From positions 1 to 64,000 of the forward strand of contig JALCOL010000002.1 in the NCBI GenBank assembly GCA_022649665.1: DNA of 64,000 nt, given 5' to 3'. Made by a program: the position numbers and the translations under genes. The notes under the pieces are model-generated. The model searched no databases. It saw only the letters and a list, made by a program, of their open reading frames with translations, and had not been told where the DNA came from. Within the stretch, counting starts at the first letter, position 1. Each line of letters starts with the position of its first letter. The DNA is from Enterococcaceae bacterium. GTDB taxonomy: Bacteria; Bacillota; Bacilli; Lactobacillales; Enterococcaceae. Positions 25,560 through 34,259 of the stretch are shown piece after piece.

Positions 25560-26300
25560 ATGGTGGCCGATACACAAAGCAGAAAACATAAACATCATGC
25601 AAAAAAAAGAGTAAAAGATATGAAAAAATCAAACGGCTCCGGCTTGATCACGATCGCTGATTCGCTTTCGCCGATCACCGAACAATACCGGACGATCCGT
25701 TCAAATATCCAATTTTCAATGGTGGACCGCGAATTGAAAACGCTGGGGATCACTTCTGCGGAAGCTTCTGAAGGGAAATCAACGGTCTCGTCCAATTTGG
25801 CAGTCGTCTTTGCCCAATCCGGTATGAAAGTCCTGTTAGTCGATGCCGATCTGCGCAAACCGACGATGCATAAAGTGATGCATTTGGAGAACAACCAGGG
25901 CTTGAGCACTTTTTTGGTCGATCGTTCGGAAAGTTGGCGCGACGGGCTCCATACGTTTATCGGGACCAGCAACCTGACGATCATGACGAGCGGACCGAAG
26001 CCGCCGAACCCTTCTGAGCTTTTAGGTTCGAAACGGATGCGCGAGCTGATGATGGAGCTGGAAGAAGAGTTCGATCTGGTGATCTTCGATTTGCCGCCGA
26101 TCGTTACCGTGACCGATGCACAGATCATGCTTTCGCAGACAGACGGCTGTGTTTTGGTCGTCCACGAAAATGTGACGAATAAAAACGCCCTTCTGCGCGC
26201 GAAAGAGCTTTTGACGATGAGCGAGGCCAATGTCCTCGGCGCAGTATATACCGGGGTAGAACGCACTAAGGGCGGCTATTACCACTATAAATATTATTAA
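25560..26300 (+). CDS. cpsD: CpsD/Wze-like bacterial tyrosine kinase
   Basis: A BY-kinase of 246 residues. Walker A is in EASEGKSTVSSNLA, Walker A' in LLVDADLRKP and Walker B in VIFDLPP. The C-terminus ends in a tyrosine cluster (GGYYHYKYY), the autophosphorylation site. It controls capsule-type polymer export with CpsC and is reversed by the CpsB phosphatase encoded next. The first 20 residues are a basic, His-rich extension. ATG 25560 and GTG 25563 are both near AAAGGAG, so the start may shift by one residue. Confidence 0.93.
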   Translation: MVADTQSRKHKHHAKKRVKDMKKSNGSGLITIADSLSPITEQYRTIRSNIQFSMVDRELKTLGITSAEASEGKSTVSSNLAVVFAQSGMKVLLVDADLRKPTMHKVMHLENNQGLSTFLVDRSESWRDGLHTFIGTSNLTIMTSGPKPPNPSELLGSKRMRELMMELEEEFDLVIFDLPPIVTVTDAQIMLSQTDGCVLVVHENVTNKNALLRAKELLTMSEANVLGAVYTGVERTKGGYYHYKYY

Positions 26301-26346
26301 GCGTTGCTGGAAGAAGTTTTGGAGATAGTTTTGAAGGGGGATCCGG

Positions 26347-27114
26347 ATGATCGATTTGCATTGCCATATTTTGCCGGGAGTCGATGATGGCTCGCAAAAT
26401 GAGCAGGATGCGCTGGATTTGGCGCGCGCGGCATACGCAAGCGGGATCAAGTACATCTTGTGCACGCCGCACCACCACAATGGCCGCTTCTTGAATCCGA
26501 AAGCCGACATCATACGCAGGGTGAGTGCGCTGCAGGCCCTTTTGGATCGAGAAAAAATTCCGCTCAAAGTGTTTGAAGGCCAAGAAGTACGGATCTTTGA
26601 AGAACTTCCGAGTGCGATCGCACGTGATGAGATCCTTTTTTGCGATCTGTCCAAGAAATATCTTTTGATCGAGTTCCCGACAACAGATGTCCCGAATTAT
26701 ACTTCGCAGATGTTTACGCAGCTGCTGGCGCGCAAACATACACCGGTGATCGTTCATCCGGAGCGCAACCGGGTCTTTGGACAAGATCCAAATAAGCTGG
26801 TCGATTTTTTGGAAATGGGTTGTCTTGCGCAATTGACCGCACCAAGCTATGTCGGGGTCTTTGGAAAAACGATCCAAAAGACGGCGAGATTGATGGTCGC
26901 GCATGAAATGGTGCAATTGGTCGCAAGCGATGCGCACCACATCCAAAAGCGCGGTTTTCATTTGAAAGAAGCTTATGCGGCGATCGCGCGCGACTTTGGC
27001 GAAGAGCGCACGGCTTATTACGAAGACAACGCCAAACGCGTTTTAAATGGCGATGCGCTGCCTTTATCCTCTTATACACGAGTAAAAAAAACGATTTTTG
27101 GAAATTTTAAATAA
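26347..27114 (+). CDS. cpsB: CpsB/Wzh-like tyrosine-protein phosphatase (PHP family)
   Basis: A metal-dependent phosphatase of 255 residues with the PHP motifs: MIDLHCHILPGVDDG at the start, CTPHHHNG, the HPERNR segment and ASDAHH near residue 200. It removes phosphate from the tyrosine tail of CpsD. AAGGGGG precedes the ATG. It closes the operon: a terminator follows and no glycosyltransferase gene is attached, unlike classical capsule loci. Confidence 0.93.
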   Translation: MIDLHCHILPGVDDGSQNEQDALDLARAAYASGIKYILCTPHHHNGRFLNPKADIIRRVSALQALLDREKIPLKVFEGQEVRIFEELPSAIARDEILFCDLSKKYLLIEFPTTDVPNYTSQMFTQLLARKHTPVIVHPERNRVFGQDPNKLVDFLEMGCLAQLTAPSYVGVFGKTIQKTARLMVAHEMVQLVASDAHHIQKRGFHLKEAYAAIARDFGEERTAYYEDNAKRVLNGDALPLSSYTRVKKTIFGNFK

Positions 27115-27122
27115 ACGGTCAT

Positions 27123-27169
27123 AAAAAAAGCCTTTGCTCCTGCCGGTTGGCAGCAGCAAAGGCTTTTTT
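27123..27169. terminator. Bidirectional terminator between cpsB and glnP
   Basis: AAAAAAGCCTTTGCT pairs with AGCAAAGGCTTTTTT. It serves the capsule-type operon and the converging amino-acid transporter operon. Confidence 0.93.
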
Positions 27170-27176
27170 CATATAG

Positions 27177-27845
27177 TTACGCTTTTTGAAGCTTCCAGTT
27201 CCGGCTCAAGTAGCGGGAAAGGCTCGACATCAAAAAGTTGATCACGAAGTAGACCAAGGCAAGCGTAGCATATAAAATAAAGACTTGGATCACGTTGTAA
27301 TAGCGTCCCATCAAAATCGTCGCTTTCCCAGTCAAATCTTGGATCGCGATGACTGAATAGAGAAGCGAAGTATCTTTGATGACGGTCGTGAACTGCGAAA
27401 TGATGCTTGGCAGCATGCTGCGCAGGGCTTGCGGGATCACGATCAGCCAAAGCGTCTGGAAACTATTGAAGCCTTGCGAAGTAGCGGCTTCGATTTGCCC
27501 CGTTCCGACAGCGTTCAAGCCGCCGCGGATGATCTCAGCTAAAGCAGCGCTGGTAAAGATCGTAAAACTAACGACACCAGCCGGATAGCTGCTCATCTTG
27601 GCAACGATAAAAATCACATAGATCCATAAAAGGTTGGGAATGTTCCGTACGATCTCGATATAGACGATCGCTAAAAATTTGAGCGGCTTCGGGCCGTTAT
27701 TGCGCAAAAGCGCCAAGATCGTGCCGAATACGACACTCAAAAGGATCGAGATCACGGAAATATACATCGTGACTTTCAATCCGTCAAGCAAAAAGGAAAG
27801 ATTGTTGGCGGTGAAAATCTGTTTCATTGCTTCGGAAAAACTCAT
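27177..27845 (-). CDS. Polar amino-acid ABC transporter permease, second subunit
   Basis: A 222-residue His/Glu/Gln-type permease with about five membrane helices. The EAA loop region reads AATSQGFNSFQTLWLIVIPQA. It forms the membrane channel with the permease encoded just upstream. The ATG at 27845 is chosen because AAAGGAG lies seven bases before it; the longer open frame is leader. It is the last gene of the operon ATPase, binding protein, permease, permease. Confidence 0.92.
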   Translation of the reverse strand: MSFSEAMKQIFTANNLSFLLDGLKVTMYISVISILLSVVFGTILALLRNNGPKPLKFLAIVYIEIVRNIPNLLWIYVIFIVAKMSSYPAGVVSFTIFTSAALAEIIRGGLNAVGTGQIEAATSQGFNSFQTLWLIVIPQALRSMLPSIISQFTTVIKDTSLLYSVIAIQDLTGKATILMGRYYNVIQVFILYATLALVYFVINFLMSSLSRYLSRNWKLQKA

Positions 27846-27864
27846 CGTATCGTCTCCTTTCCGA

Positions 27865-28563
27865 TTAGTAAGCTTCCTTGTTCTTGATCTCCATGCGGCT
27901 TGCAAGGGTCGTCAGCGGGAAGCAGAGGATGAAATAAAGGGCGCCGGCTGCGATGAAGGCCGGAGCATAGTATAAATTATAGCCAGACCAGGAGTTGGCG
28001 ACATACATGATATCGACACCGGTGATGATCGCGACCATCGAGGTATTTTTGATCAGTGAAACGACTTGGTTGGTAAACGGCGGCAAAACGATCCGCCACG
28101 CTTGCGGCAGAATGATCTCACGCATCGTTTGGGTAGCCGTGAAGCCTTGTGAGAGTGCAGCTTCTTCTTGGCCGCGCGGGATCGATTGGATCCCGGAACG
28201 GATCACTTCTGAAATATAAGCGCCGTGATAAATGCCGACGCATAAGATCCCGATCAAAGGAACGCTCATGACGATGCCTAAAAGCGGCAGACCGTTATAA
28301 ACAAAGAAGATCTGGATCAAAAGCGGGGTGTTCTGGAAAAACTCGACATAGACCCGCGAGATGCCGCGGAAAACCGAATTTTTAGCTGTTCCCATCACGC
28401 CAAAAAGAAGACCAAGGACGACTGCTAAAGCAAGTGCGCCTACGGAGATCTCTAAGGTAGTCAAAAGTCCTTCAGCGAACAAGCGCCAGTCTTTGAACAG
28501 CGCTTCCCATTTTTCAAGGCTCAACGGATTGTTCGCTGCGTTCAACAGAAAATACATAGGCAT
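27865..28563 (-). CDS. Polar amino-acid ABC transporter permease, first subunit
   Basis: A 232-residue permease of the His/Glu/Gln/Arg family with five or so membrane helices and an EAA loop (AALSQGFTATQTMREIILPQA). It is paralogous to the next permease, so the channel is a heterodimer. AAAGGA precedes the ATG; a second ATG two codons later is possible. It lies 81 bases after the binding-protein gene and 19 before the second permease. Confidence 0.92.
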   Translation of the reverse strand: MPMYFLLNAANNPLSLEKWEALFKDWRLFAEGLLTTLEISVGALALAVVLGLLFGVMGTAKNSVFRGISRVYVEFFQNTPLLIQIFFVYNGLPLLGIVMSVPLIGILCVGIYHGAYISEVIRSGIQSIPRGQEEAALSQGFTATQTMREIILPQAWRIVLPPFTNQVVSLIKNTSMVAIITGVDIMYVANSWSGYNLYYAPAFIAAGALYFILCFPLTTLASRMEIKNKEAY

Positions 28564-28644
28564 TCAAAGTCCTTTCATTGTGCATTGGATCACGCAAAAC
28601 CGTGAAAAAACCGGTGACAGAAAAATCTGCCACCGCTTTTTCTG

Positions 28645-29472
28645 CTATTTCGCAGCGTCTTCCAATTTCCATTTGTCGAGAATTTCTTTCATCGTGCCGT
28701 CTTCTTTCCATTTCTTGATCAATTTGTCCAAGTAATCAGAAAGTTCGGTATTGTCTTTTTTCGTTGCGATCCCGTATTCTTGCGGTGCGAAACCATCGCC
28801 TAAGATCTCAGTTTTATCATCGACATAGCCGAAGAGGATCGATTTATCCACGGAGAAGGCGTCGATTCGTTTCGAAGTCAAAGCGGTTTTGAGCTCCGGA
28901 TAAGAAGCAAACTCGGAATATTTGAAGGAGATGCCTTCTTCTTTTGCTTTTTTCTCCAATGATTGTTTCGTCGTTGCGGTTTGCGCGACCCCGATCGTTT
29001 TGCCGTCAAGATCTTTGATGCTCTTAAAGCCGTCATCTTTGCGGACTAGAAAACCGATCTCATCCGTGAAGTATGGGGCAGTGAAGTTGTATGATTTCTT
29101 CCGTTCCGGGGTGATCGTGAATGTGGCGATATCCATATCGACTTCGCCATTGTCCAGCAGCGGTCCGCGCGTTTTCGCAGTCACGCCGACAAACTCGACA
29201 TTGTCTTCGGAGCCGGTGATCTCTTTAGCGATTTTATGAGCCAGATCGACTTCCATTCCTTCATTTTTCTTCGTATCAGGATCTTGGTAGCCGAATCCAG
29301 GAACGTCGACTTTGACGCCGACTTTGATTTTCCCCGCTTTTTTTAGGGAAGCGACGGTCGTGGAGCCGGAATCGTCGCTTTTTTTATCGCTTGAAGAAGA
29401 GCCGCCACCGCAAGCTGCAAGTGATAGTGTCATTAATCCGGCCAATGCGCCGAGAAGCCATTTCTTTTTCAT
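28645..29472 (-). CDS. Polar amino-acid ABC transporter substrate-binding lipoprotein
   Basis: A 275-residue family 3 solute-binding protein. A lipoprotein signal ends at LSLAACGGG and is followed by a Ser/Asp linker. The binding domain has KVGVKVDVPGFGYQDPDT, GMEVDLAHKIAKEI and DMDIATFTITPERKKSYNFT, the pattern of glutamine/glutamate/aspartate binders. The start at 29472 is set by the lipoprotein signal and AAGGGGAG upstream. The exact ligand among acidic or amide amino acids is not determined. Confidence 0.93.
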   Translation of the reverse strand: MKKKWLLGALAGLMTLSLAACGGGSSSSDKKSDDSGSTTVASLKKAGKIKVGVKVDVPGFGYQDPDTKKNEGMEVDLAHKIAKEITGSEDNVEFVGVTAKTRGPLLDNGEVDMDIATFTITPERKKSYNFTAPYFTDEIGFLVRKDDGFKSIKDLDGKTIGVAQTATTKQSLEKKAKEEGISFKYSEFASYPELKTALTSKRIDAFSVDKSILFGYVDDKTEILGDGFAPQEYGIATKKDNTELSDYLDKLIKKWKEDGTMKEILDKWKLEDAAK

Positions 29473-29494
29473 TTCATTCTCCCCTTTGGTTTTT

Positions 29495-30232
29495 TTATTT
29501 GTGAATGATTTTTGCCAAAAAGCTTTCCACACGATCTCCTTGGTTTTGCGTGAAGAATTCGTCAGGAGAGGCGCTCGCTTCGATCTTGCCGTCTGCCATA
29601 AAAACGATTTTATCGGCAACGCTGCGGGCGAATCCCATTTCGTGTGTGACGACGACCATCGTGATATTCATTTCAGATAAATCGATCATGACATCGAGAA
29701 CTTCCTGGATCATTTCCGGATCCAAGGCGGAAGTCGGTTCATCAAACAAGATGACCTCAGGATGCATGTTCAAAACTCTGGCGATCGCGACCCGCTGCTG
29801 CTGGCCGCCGGATAATTGGCTGGGATAGTAATCTGCCCGGTCGGAAAGACCGATCCGCTCAAGATACTCCATACCGGTCCGCGTTGCTTCTTCTTTTGAG
29901 ATGCCTTTGACTTTGATCGGAGCTAAGGTCAAATTCTCGATCACAGTTTTATGTGCATAAAGATTGAAGTTTTGGAATACCATCGCGACCCGCTGGCGGA
30001 TTTTGGTGATTGGGGCTTTTTTCTCCAAAATATTGATGCCGTCGATCAAGATCTCACCGCTCGTCGCCGTTTCCAGCCGATTGATGCAGCGGATCAAAGT
30101 CGATTTTCCAGAACCGGAAGGGCCGATGATCACAACTTTTTCCCCTTCGGAAACTGTCAGATCGATATCCTTCAACACGTGATGATCGCCGAAATATTTG
30201 TTGACATTGTGTAATTCAATAATGTTTTTCAT
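29495..30232 (-). CDS. glnQ: Polar amino-acid ABC transporter ATPase (GlnQ type)
   Basis: A 245-residue ABC ATPase. Walker A is GPSGSGKST, the Q loop lies near VAMVFQNFNLYAHKTV, the signature is LSGGQQQRVAIAR, Walker B is VILFDEPTSALDPE and the switch histidine is in VVTHEMG. It powers uptake through the two permeases downstream. ATG 30232 is chosen, but a GTG three codons earlier (30241) is possible; neither has a strong ribosome site. It is the first gene of the operon. Confidence 0.93.
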   Translation of the reverse strand: MKNIIELHNVNKYFGDHHVLKDIDLTVSEGEKVVIIGPSGSGKSTLIRCINRLETATSGEILIDGINILEKKAPITKIRQRVAMVFQNFNLYAHKTVIENLTLAPIKVKGISKEEATRTGMEYLERIGLSDRADYYPSQLSGGQQQRVAIARVLNMHPEVILFDEPTSALDPEMIQEVLDVMIDLSEMNITMVVVTHEMGFARSVADKIVFMADGKIEASASPDEFFTQNQGDRVESFLAKIIHK

Positions 30233-30241
30233 TTTCGGCAC

Positions 30242-30652
30242 TCGCTTTCATAATTATTATGATAATTGAATACATTTTACCAATATTTTAATAGGCAAGT
30301 CAATAAAGAATTTCGCCGTATACGATATACACGAACGAAAAATATGACAGATTAGTATTATTACAATAATTAGCAAACGAAAATCGTGTTTTTATAAAAT
30401 TTGTCCGTAAAATTTATTAGAAAGTTATCTTGAAAAAATTCGGAAAATAAAAAAATATTCTAATAATGCATAAAAAATGTATTATTTATGCGTACTTTTT
30501 TTGCGTGCTTCTTCATTTTTGGGGAAAGAGAGAAGTGCTTGCAAATGTGGGGCAGTTTATTAAAAAAAGGGAAAGGGATTGCAGTACAGCACTAGATGTG
30601 AGAAAATCAACTAACGAATCAAACGAATATACTTTTAAATGAGGGAATATAA
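30242..30652. other. AT-rich intergenic region between divergent glnQ operon and second LCP gene
   Basis: This 411-base gap holds the glnQ promoter on the minus strand. It has two dyads of unknown role: ATTATT-AC-AATAAT at 30357-30370 and GCATAAA, 10 bases, TTTATGC at 30468-30491. No convincing gene or riboswitch was seen. Confidence 0.5.
30274..30303 (-). promoter_or_regulatory. Promoter of the glnQ operon
   Basis: Read on the minus strand: TTGACT, 18 bases, TAAAAT, about 40 bases before the glnQ start. Confidence 0.6.
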
Positions 30653-31861
30653 ATGTCGAAATTGAAAGCCTTTTTTCTGAGCCTGCTCGCCCTATTTCTC
30701 TTGGTCATCGCGGGGGTCTCGGTTTATGCGGTTCGTTTAGTCGATGACGCGCAAGGGACACTGAAAGATGTCCATCAGTCGACGAATCGTTTGCGGCAAA
30801 AAGATGATAAGATCGTTCACTTCAGCGCACAAGATCCATTCTCGATCCTTTTATTGGGAGTCGATACTGGCGACCTCGGCCGAACCGATCAGGGCCGCAG
30901 CGATACGATGATGTATGTAACGGTCAATCCAAAAAAAGAGAAAACCGTGATTTTAAGTTTGGACCGGGATATTTATACGAATATCGTCGGCTATAATGAA
31001 GATAATACGCCTTTTTACGACAAGTTGAACCACGCTTATGCATATGGCGCTGCCAACAATGGTGATTCTGACGATGATTACGGTGCGGCTGGCGGTGCGG
31101 CAATGGCAATGGATACAGTTGATGAACTTTTGGATGCACCGGTCAATCATTATTTGACGATCAACTTAAAGGGTTTTACTGATCTAGTCGATGCGGTTGG
31201 CGGGATCGATGTCGATAATAAATATGAATTTGAGCTTGACGGCGTTCATTTGAAAAAAGGGAAACATCATTTGAATGGCAAGCAGGCGCAAGCATACTCG
31301 CGCTATCGCCACGAAGATCCGAAAGGGGACGTTGGCCGTCAGGAACGCCAGCGCGAAGTCGTCCAAAAGATCATGCATAAAATGCTGGGATATAATACGC
31401 TGAGCCACTATAAAAAAGTATTCAAAGCTGTCCAAAAAAATATCCGGACCGATCTGACATGGGATGATATGGTGCAGATCATCGAAGGCTATAAAGGGGC
31501 AACGAGTCATATCGAATCTAAGCAGCTTTACGGCGAGGATGCGATGATGAATGATGTTTACTATCAAATCTTGAATCCGGCTGATTTATTGAAGACGCAA
31601 AATTACGTCAAAGAGCAGCTGGGGCTGGCGACTTCAACGGAGCTTCCGGCAGCCAATCAGTTTTTGTATAATTACTATACCGGCAATGGCAGCTATGAAG
31701 GCGACAGCTTCCAGCAAAAAGAAAATTCCGGCGAGTCCGTGAATACTTCCGGATACGGCGATGGTGTCGATGACGGCAGTGCGAGTAATTCGCAGCGGTC
31801 GACGGAAACGCAGCAGCCGGACTATTACCAGTCTGAGACGCAAAATAATTATCAATATTGA
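30653..31861 (+). CDS. LytR-CpsA-Psr (LCP) family glycopolymer ligase, second copy
   Basis: A 402-residue LCP protein with an N-terminal membrane helix (about 6-27). The domain has LLLGVDTGDLGRTDQGRSD, SLDRDIY in place of the usual PRDTY, and RYRHEDPKGDVGRQERQR. An acidic, Ser/Gly/Gln/Tyr-rich tail of about 75 residues ends it. It should transfer a glycopolymer to the cell wall, perhaps a different one from the first copy. GAGGGA precedes the ATG. It is monocistronic. Confidence 0.92.
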   Translation: MSKLKAFFLSLLALFLLVIAGVSVYAVRLVDDAQGTLKDVHQSTNRLRQKDDKIVHFSAQDPFSILLLGVDTGDLGRTDQGRSDTMMYVTVNPKKEKTVILSLDRDIYTNIVGYNEDNTPFYDKLNHAYAYGAANNGDSDDDYGAAGGAAMAMDTVDELLDAPVNHYLTINLKGFTDLVDAVGGIDVDNKYEFELDGVHLKKGKHHLNGKQAQAYSRYRHEDPKGDVGRQERQREVVQKIMHKMLGYNTLSHYKKVFKAVQKNIRTDLTWDDMVQIIEGYKGATSHIESKQLYGEDAMMNDVYYQILNPADLLKTQNYVKEQLGLATSTELPAANQFLYNYYTGNGSYEGDSFQQKENSGESVNTSGYGDGVDDGSASNSQRSTETQQPDYYQSETQNNYQY

Positions 31862-31904
31862 TCCTGACCCGAAAAAGCGGCTTTTTAAGCGCTGGTGATT
31901 CGGA

Positions 31905-31947
31905 AAGAGGGGCCCTGACAAATTTTTTTGCCAGGGTCCCTCTTTTT
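31905..31947. terminator. Bidirectional terminator
   Basis: AGAGGGGCCCTGACA pairs, with one mismatch and one wobble, to TGCCAGGGTCCCTCT and ends in TTTTT. It lies between the converging LCP and rlmCD genes. Confidence 0.9.
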
Positions 31948-31948
31948 A

Positions 31949-33316
31949 TTACGCTGGAAGCGACAGCTTTACGATCGCTTCGGTTCGGGCAGTCTGTGGA
32001 AACATGTCGATCGACTGCAGGACATCGACATGGTACTTTTTCGTTAAGATCGCGAGATCTTTAGCGAGCGTCGAGACGTTGCAGGAGACATAGATCAAGC
32101 GTTTCGGCGGGAAAGCTAAAAGCGATTGCAGAAGCTCAGGCGCCAAACCGACGCGCGGCGGATCAACAATCAGGATATCGGGGGTCGAGCCTTCTTGGCT
32201 CCATTCCGGCAGTAGTGTTTCAGCGGCGCCGACAAAAAAAGCGGCGTTGTCGATCTGATTGTTGGCAGCGTTTTGGTTCGCGTCTGCGATACCTTCCTTG
32301 ATCGTATCCATCCCGATCACTTTTTTGACGAAAGGCGCCATAAAGAGCCCGATCGTGCCGACCCCGCAGTAGGCATCGATCAAAAGATCGTCCGGCTGAG
32401 GAGCCGCTAACTCGCGGATCCGCTCATACAAGCGGAGTGTCTGTGCCGGATTGAGCTGCAGAAAAGCGCGTGCGCTGAATTCGAAGATGGTCGTGCCGAT
32501 CTTGTCTTGGATCGTTTCTTTGCCGGCGAGGAGCGTCGTTTCTTTGCCGAAGATCAGCGAAGTTTTTTCCGGCTGATAATTTTGCAAAATGCTGACGACT
32601 TCCGGATGCGCATCTTGAAGCGCGGCAAGGATCGCTTTTTTGGCCGGGAATTTTTTGGAATTGGTCACGAAAACGACTTGTACTTCCGAATAATGGAGCG
32701 AAGTGCGCACGATGACGCGCTTAAAGATCCCGGAATTAGTCTTTTCTTCATAAATCGGCGCGTGATATTTTTCGAGTAAGGCGCGGATCGTTTGCAGCAC
32801 CTCATTGGTTTCGGGTTCTTGCACAAAGCATGTCTCGATCGGAACGACATCGTGTGAATGGCGGGCGTAAAGACCGAGAATCGGCTGCTGAGCAAGCTCT
32901 GCCAATTGAAATTGGGCTTTATTGCGGTAGAACCACGGATCTTCAGCTGCGATCGCCGGCAGGATGCGATAATTTTGATACCCTTTCGGCTGGTATTTTT
33001 TGAGGGCCTGCTGCAGAAGATCGTCTTTATAACGGACTTGCGCCGGGTAGTCCAAATGCTGCAGCTGGCAGCCGCCGCACACGTCATAGACCGGACAGCG
33101 CGGGGCGGCGCGCTCAGAGGAGGCTTTGATGATCTTGATCAAGCGGGCGACCGCGTAGCGCGGCTTGCTTTCGATGATCTGTGCTTGGACGCGTTCTTTC
33201 GGAAGTGCGCCTTCGACGAACACGACGATATTTTGAAAGTAGCCGATCCCTTCGCCGTTGATGCCGAGGCGTTTGATCGCGAGCGTGATGATTTTTTCAT
33301 TCGGTAATTGCGGCAT
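31949..33316 (-). CDS. rlmCD: 23S rRNA (uracil-5-)-methyltransferase, RlmCD/RumA family
   Basis: An SAM-dependent enzyme that methylates uracils of 23S rRNA; in Gram-positives one member (RlmCD) modifies both U747 and U1939. The 455-residue protein has an N-terminal TRAM domain (about 8-65), an iron-sulfur site begun by CPVYDVCGGC, the SAM motif DAYCGVGTIGLF and the catalytic cysteine in YVSCNVSTLAKDL. AAAGGAG precedes the ATG. It is a lone gene divergent from recX. Confidence 0.93.
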   Translation of the reverse strand: MPQLPNEKIITLAIKRLGINGEGIGYFQNIVVFVEGALPKERVQAQIIESKPRYAVARLIKIIKASSERAAPRCPVYDVCGGCQLQHLDYPAQVRYKDDLLQQALKKYQPKGYQNYRILPAIAAEDPWFYRNKAQFQLAELAQQPILGLYARHSHDVVPIETCFVQEPETNEVLQTIRALLEKYHAPIYEEKTNSGIFKRVIVRTSLHYSEVQVVFVTNSKKFPAKKAILAALQDAHPEVVSILQNYQPEKTSLIFGKETTLLAGKETIQDKIGTTIFEFSARAFLQLNPAQTLRLYERIRELAAPQPDDLLIDAYCGVGTIGLFMAPFVKKVIGMDTIKEGIADANQNAANNQIDNAAFFVGAAETLLPEWSQEGSTPDILIVDPPRVGLAPELLQSLLAFPPKRLIYVSCNVSTLAKDLAILTKKYHVDVLQSIDMFPQTARTEAIVKLSLPA

Positions 33317-33446
33317 AATACTCTCCTTTAAATAGTAAAAAAATAGTAAAAATTCTTTGCGGAACGTTTGAACACTATTTTAGCACAGACTGTTGCGTGC
33401 TTGGCGATTCGTGCTAAGATAGATAGTAATTTTGGGGGGATGTTTT

Positions 33447-34259
33447 TTGAAGATCACCGCAGTAGAGACAAAAGGGAAATTTTATCAGCTCCATTTTGAT
33501 GAAGGATACGAAGCGTTGACCGTCAATGAGGATCTGCTGATCACGCAGCGCTTATTAAAAGGAAAAGAAATTTCGCTGGAAACTTATCAGGAACTTGCCA
33601 AATTAAAAGATTATCAGCGCGGTATGGAAGTCAGCTACCGCTATTTAGCTCATCGGCTGCGCAGTGAAAAAGAAGTTTGGGAGAAACTGAAGCTCCAAGA
33701 GATCCCGGCGGCGGCCGCGCGGCAAGTGATCATACGCTTAAAAGAACTGCGCTTGCTCGATGACGCCATGTTCAGCGACAGCTTTGTTAAAACGATGGTA
33801 CGCGAAGGAAAGAAAGGACCGGGAGACATCATGCGCAAATTGCGAAAAAAAGGCATTGCCGAAGAGACCGCCGCGCGTTCGCTGGGCGAGTTTTACCCAG
33901 CGGAGCAAGAAGCGGAGAATGCCGCGGCCACCGCTGAAAAAATCTGGCAGAAAAACAGCCGCCGTTCGGAGCGGGAAGCCCGCCAAAAAGTAATCCAAGG
34001 ACTTCGCCAAGCCGGTTTTTCAGCAGAACAGATCGAGAATGCGCTTGAGACCGCCGATTTTTCGCGTTCTGAAGACGGCGAAGCAGAAAACTTGAAGCAG
34101 GCGATCGAAAAAAATTGGCGGAAATACGCGCGCCTCAGCGAAAAAGAAGGCAAACAAAAAATGCTGCAATATTTAGCCCGCAAAGGGTTCCAATTCGACG
34201 AGAGCCGAAAAATGCTGGATGAGTGGCTGGAAGAGGGACAACATGTGGAAGACGAGTAA
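33447..34259 (+). CDS. recX: Regulatory protein RecX
   Basis: RecX blocks or trims RecA filaments. The 270-residue protein has the usual tandem three-helix repeats (YRYLAHRLRSEKEVWEKL, LRLLDDAMFSDSFV, GPGDIMRKLRKKGI and later copies), and its length fits the firmicute form. Start TTG at 33447 is preferred because GGGGGGA lies six bases before it and family proteins begin there; an upstream TTG at 33432 would include the ribosome site. The end overlaps mutY by 17 bases. Confidence 0.9.
   Translation: MKITAVETKGKFYQLHFDEGYEALTVNEDLLITQRLLKGKEISLETYQELAKLKDYQRGMEVSYRYLAHRLRSEKEVWEKLKLQEIPAAAARQVIIRLKELRLLDDAMFSDSFVKTMVREGKKGPGDIMRKLRKKGIAEETAARSLGEFYPAEQEAENAAATAEKIWQKNSRRSEREARQKVIQGLRQAGFSAEQIENALETADFSRSEDGEAENLKQAIEKNWRKYARLSEKEGKQKMLQYLARKGFQFDESRKMLDEWLEEGQHVEDE

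Noticed and set aside
25595-26961. Long minus-strand open frames opposite cpsD and cpsB
   Set aside because: They mirror confident genes on the plus strand and have no ribosome sites or family motifs. The high G at third codon positions leaves antisense frames open.
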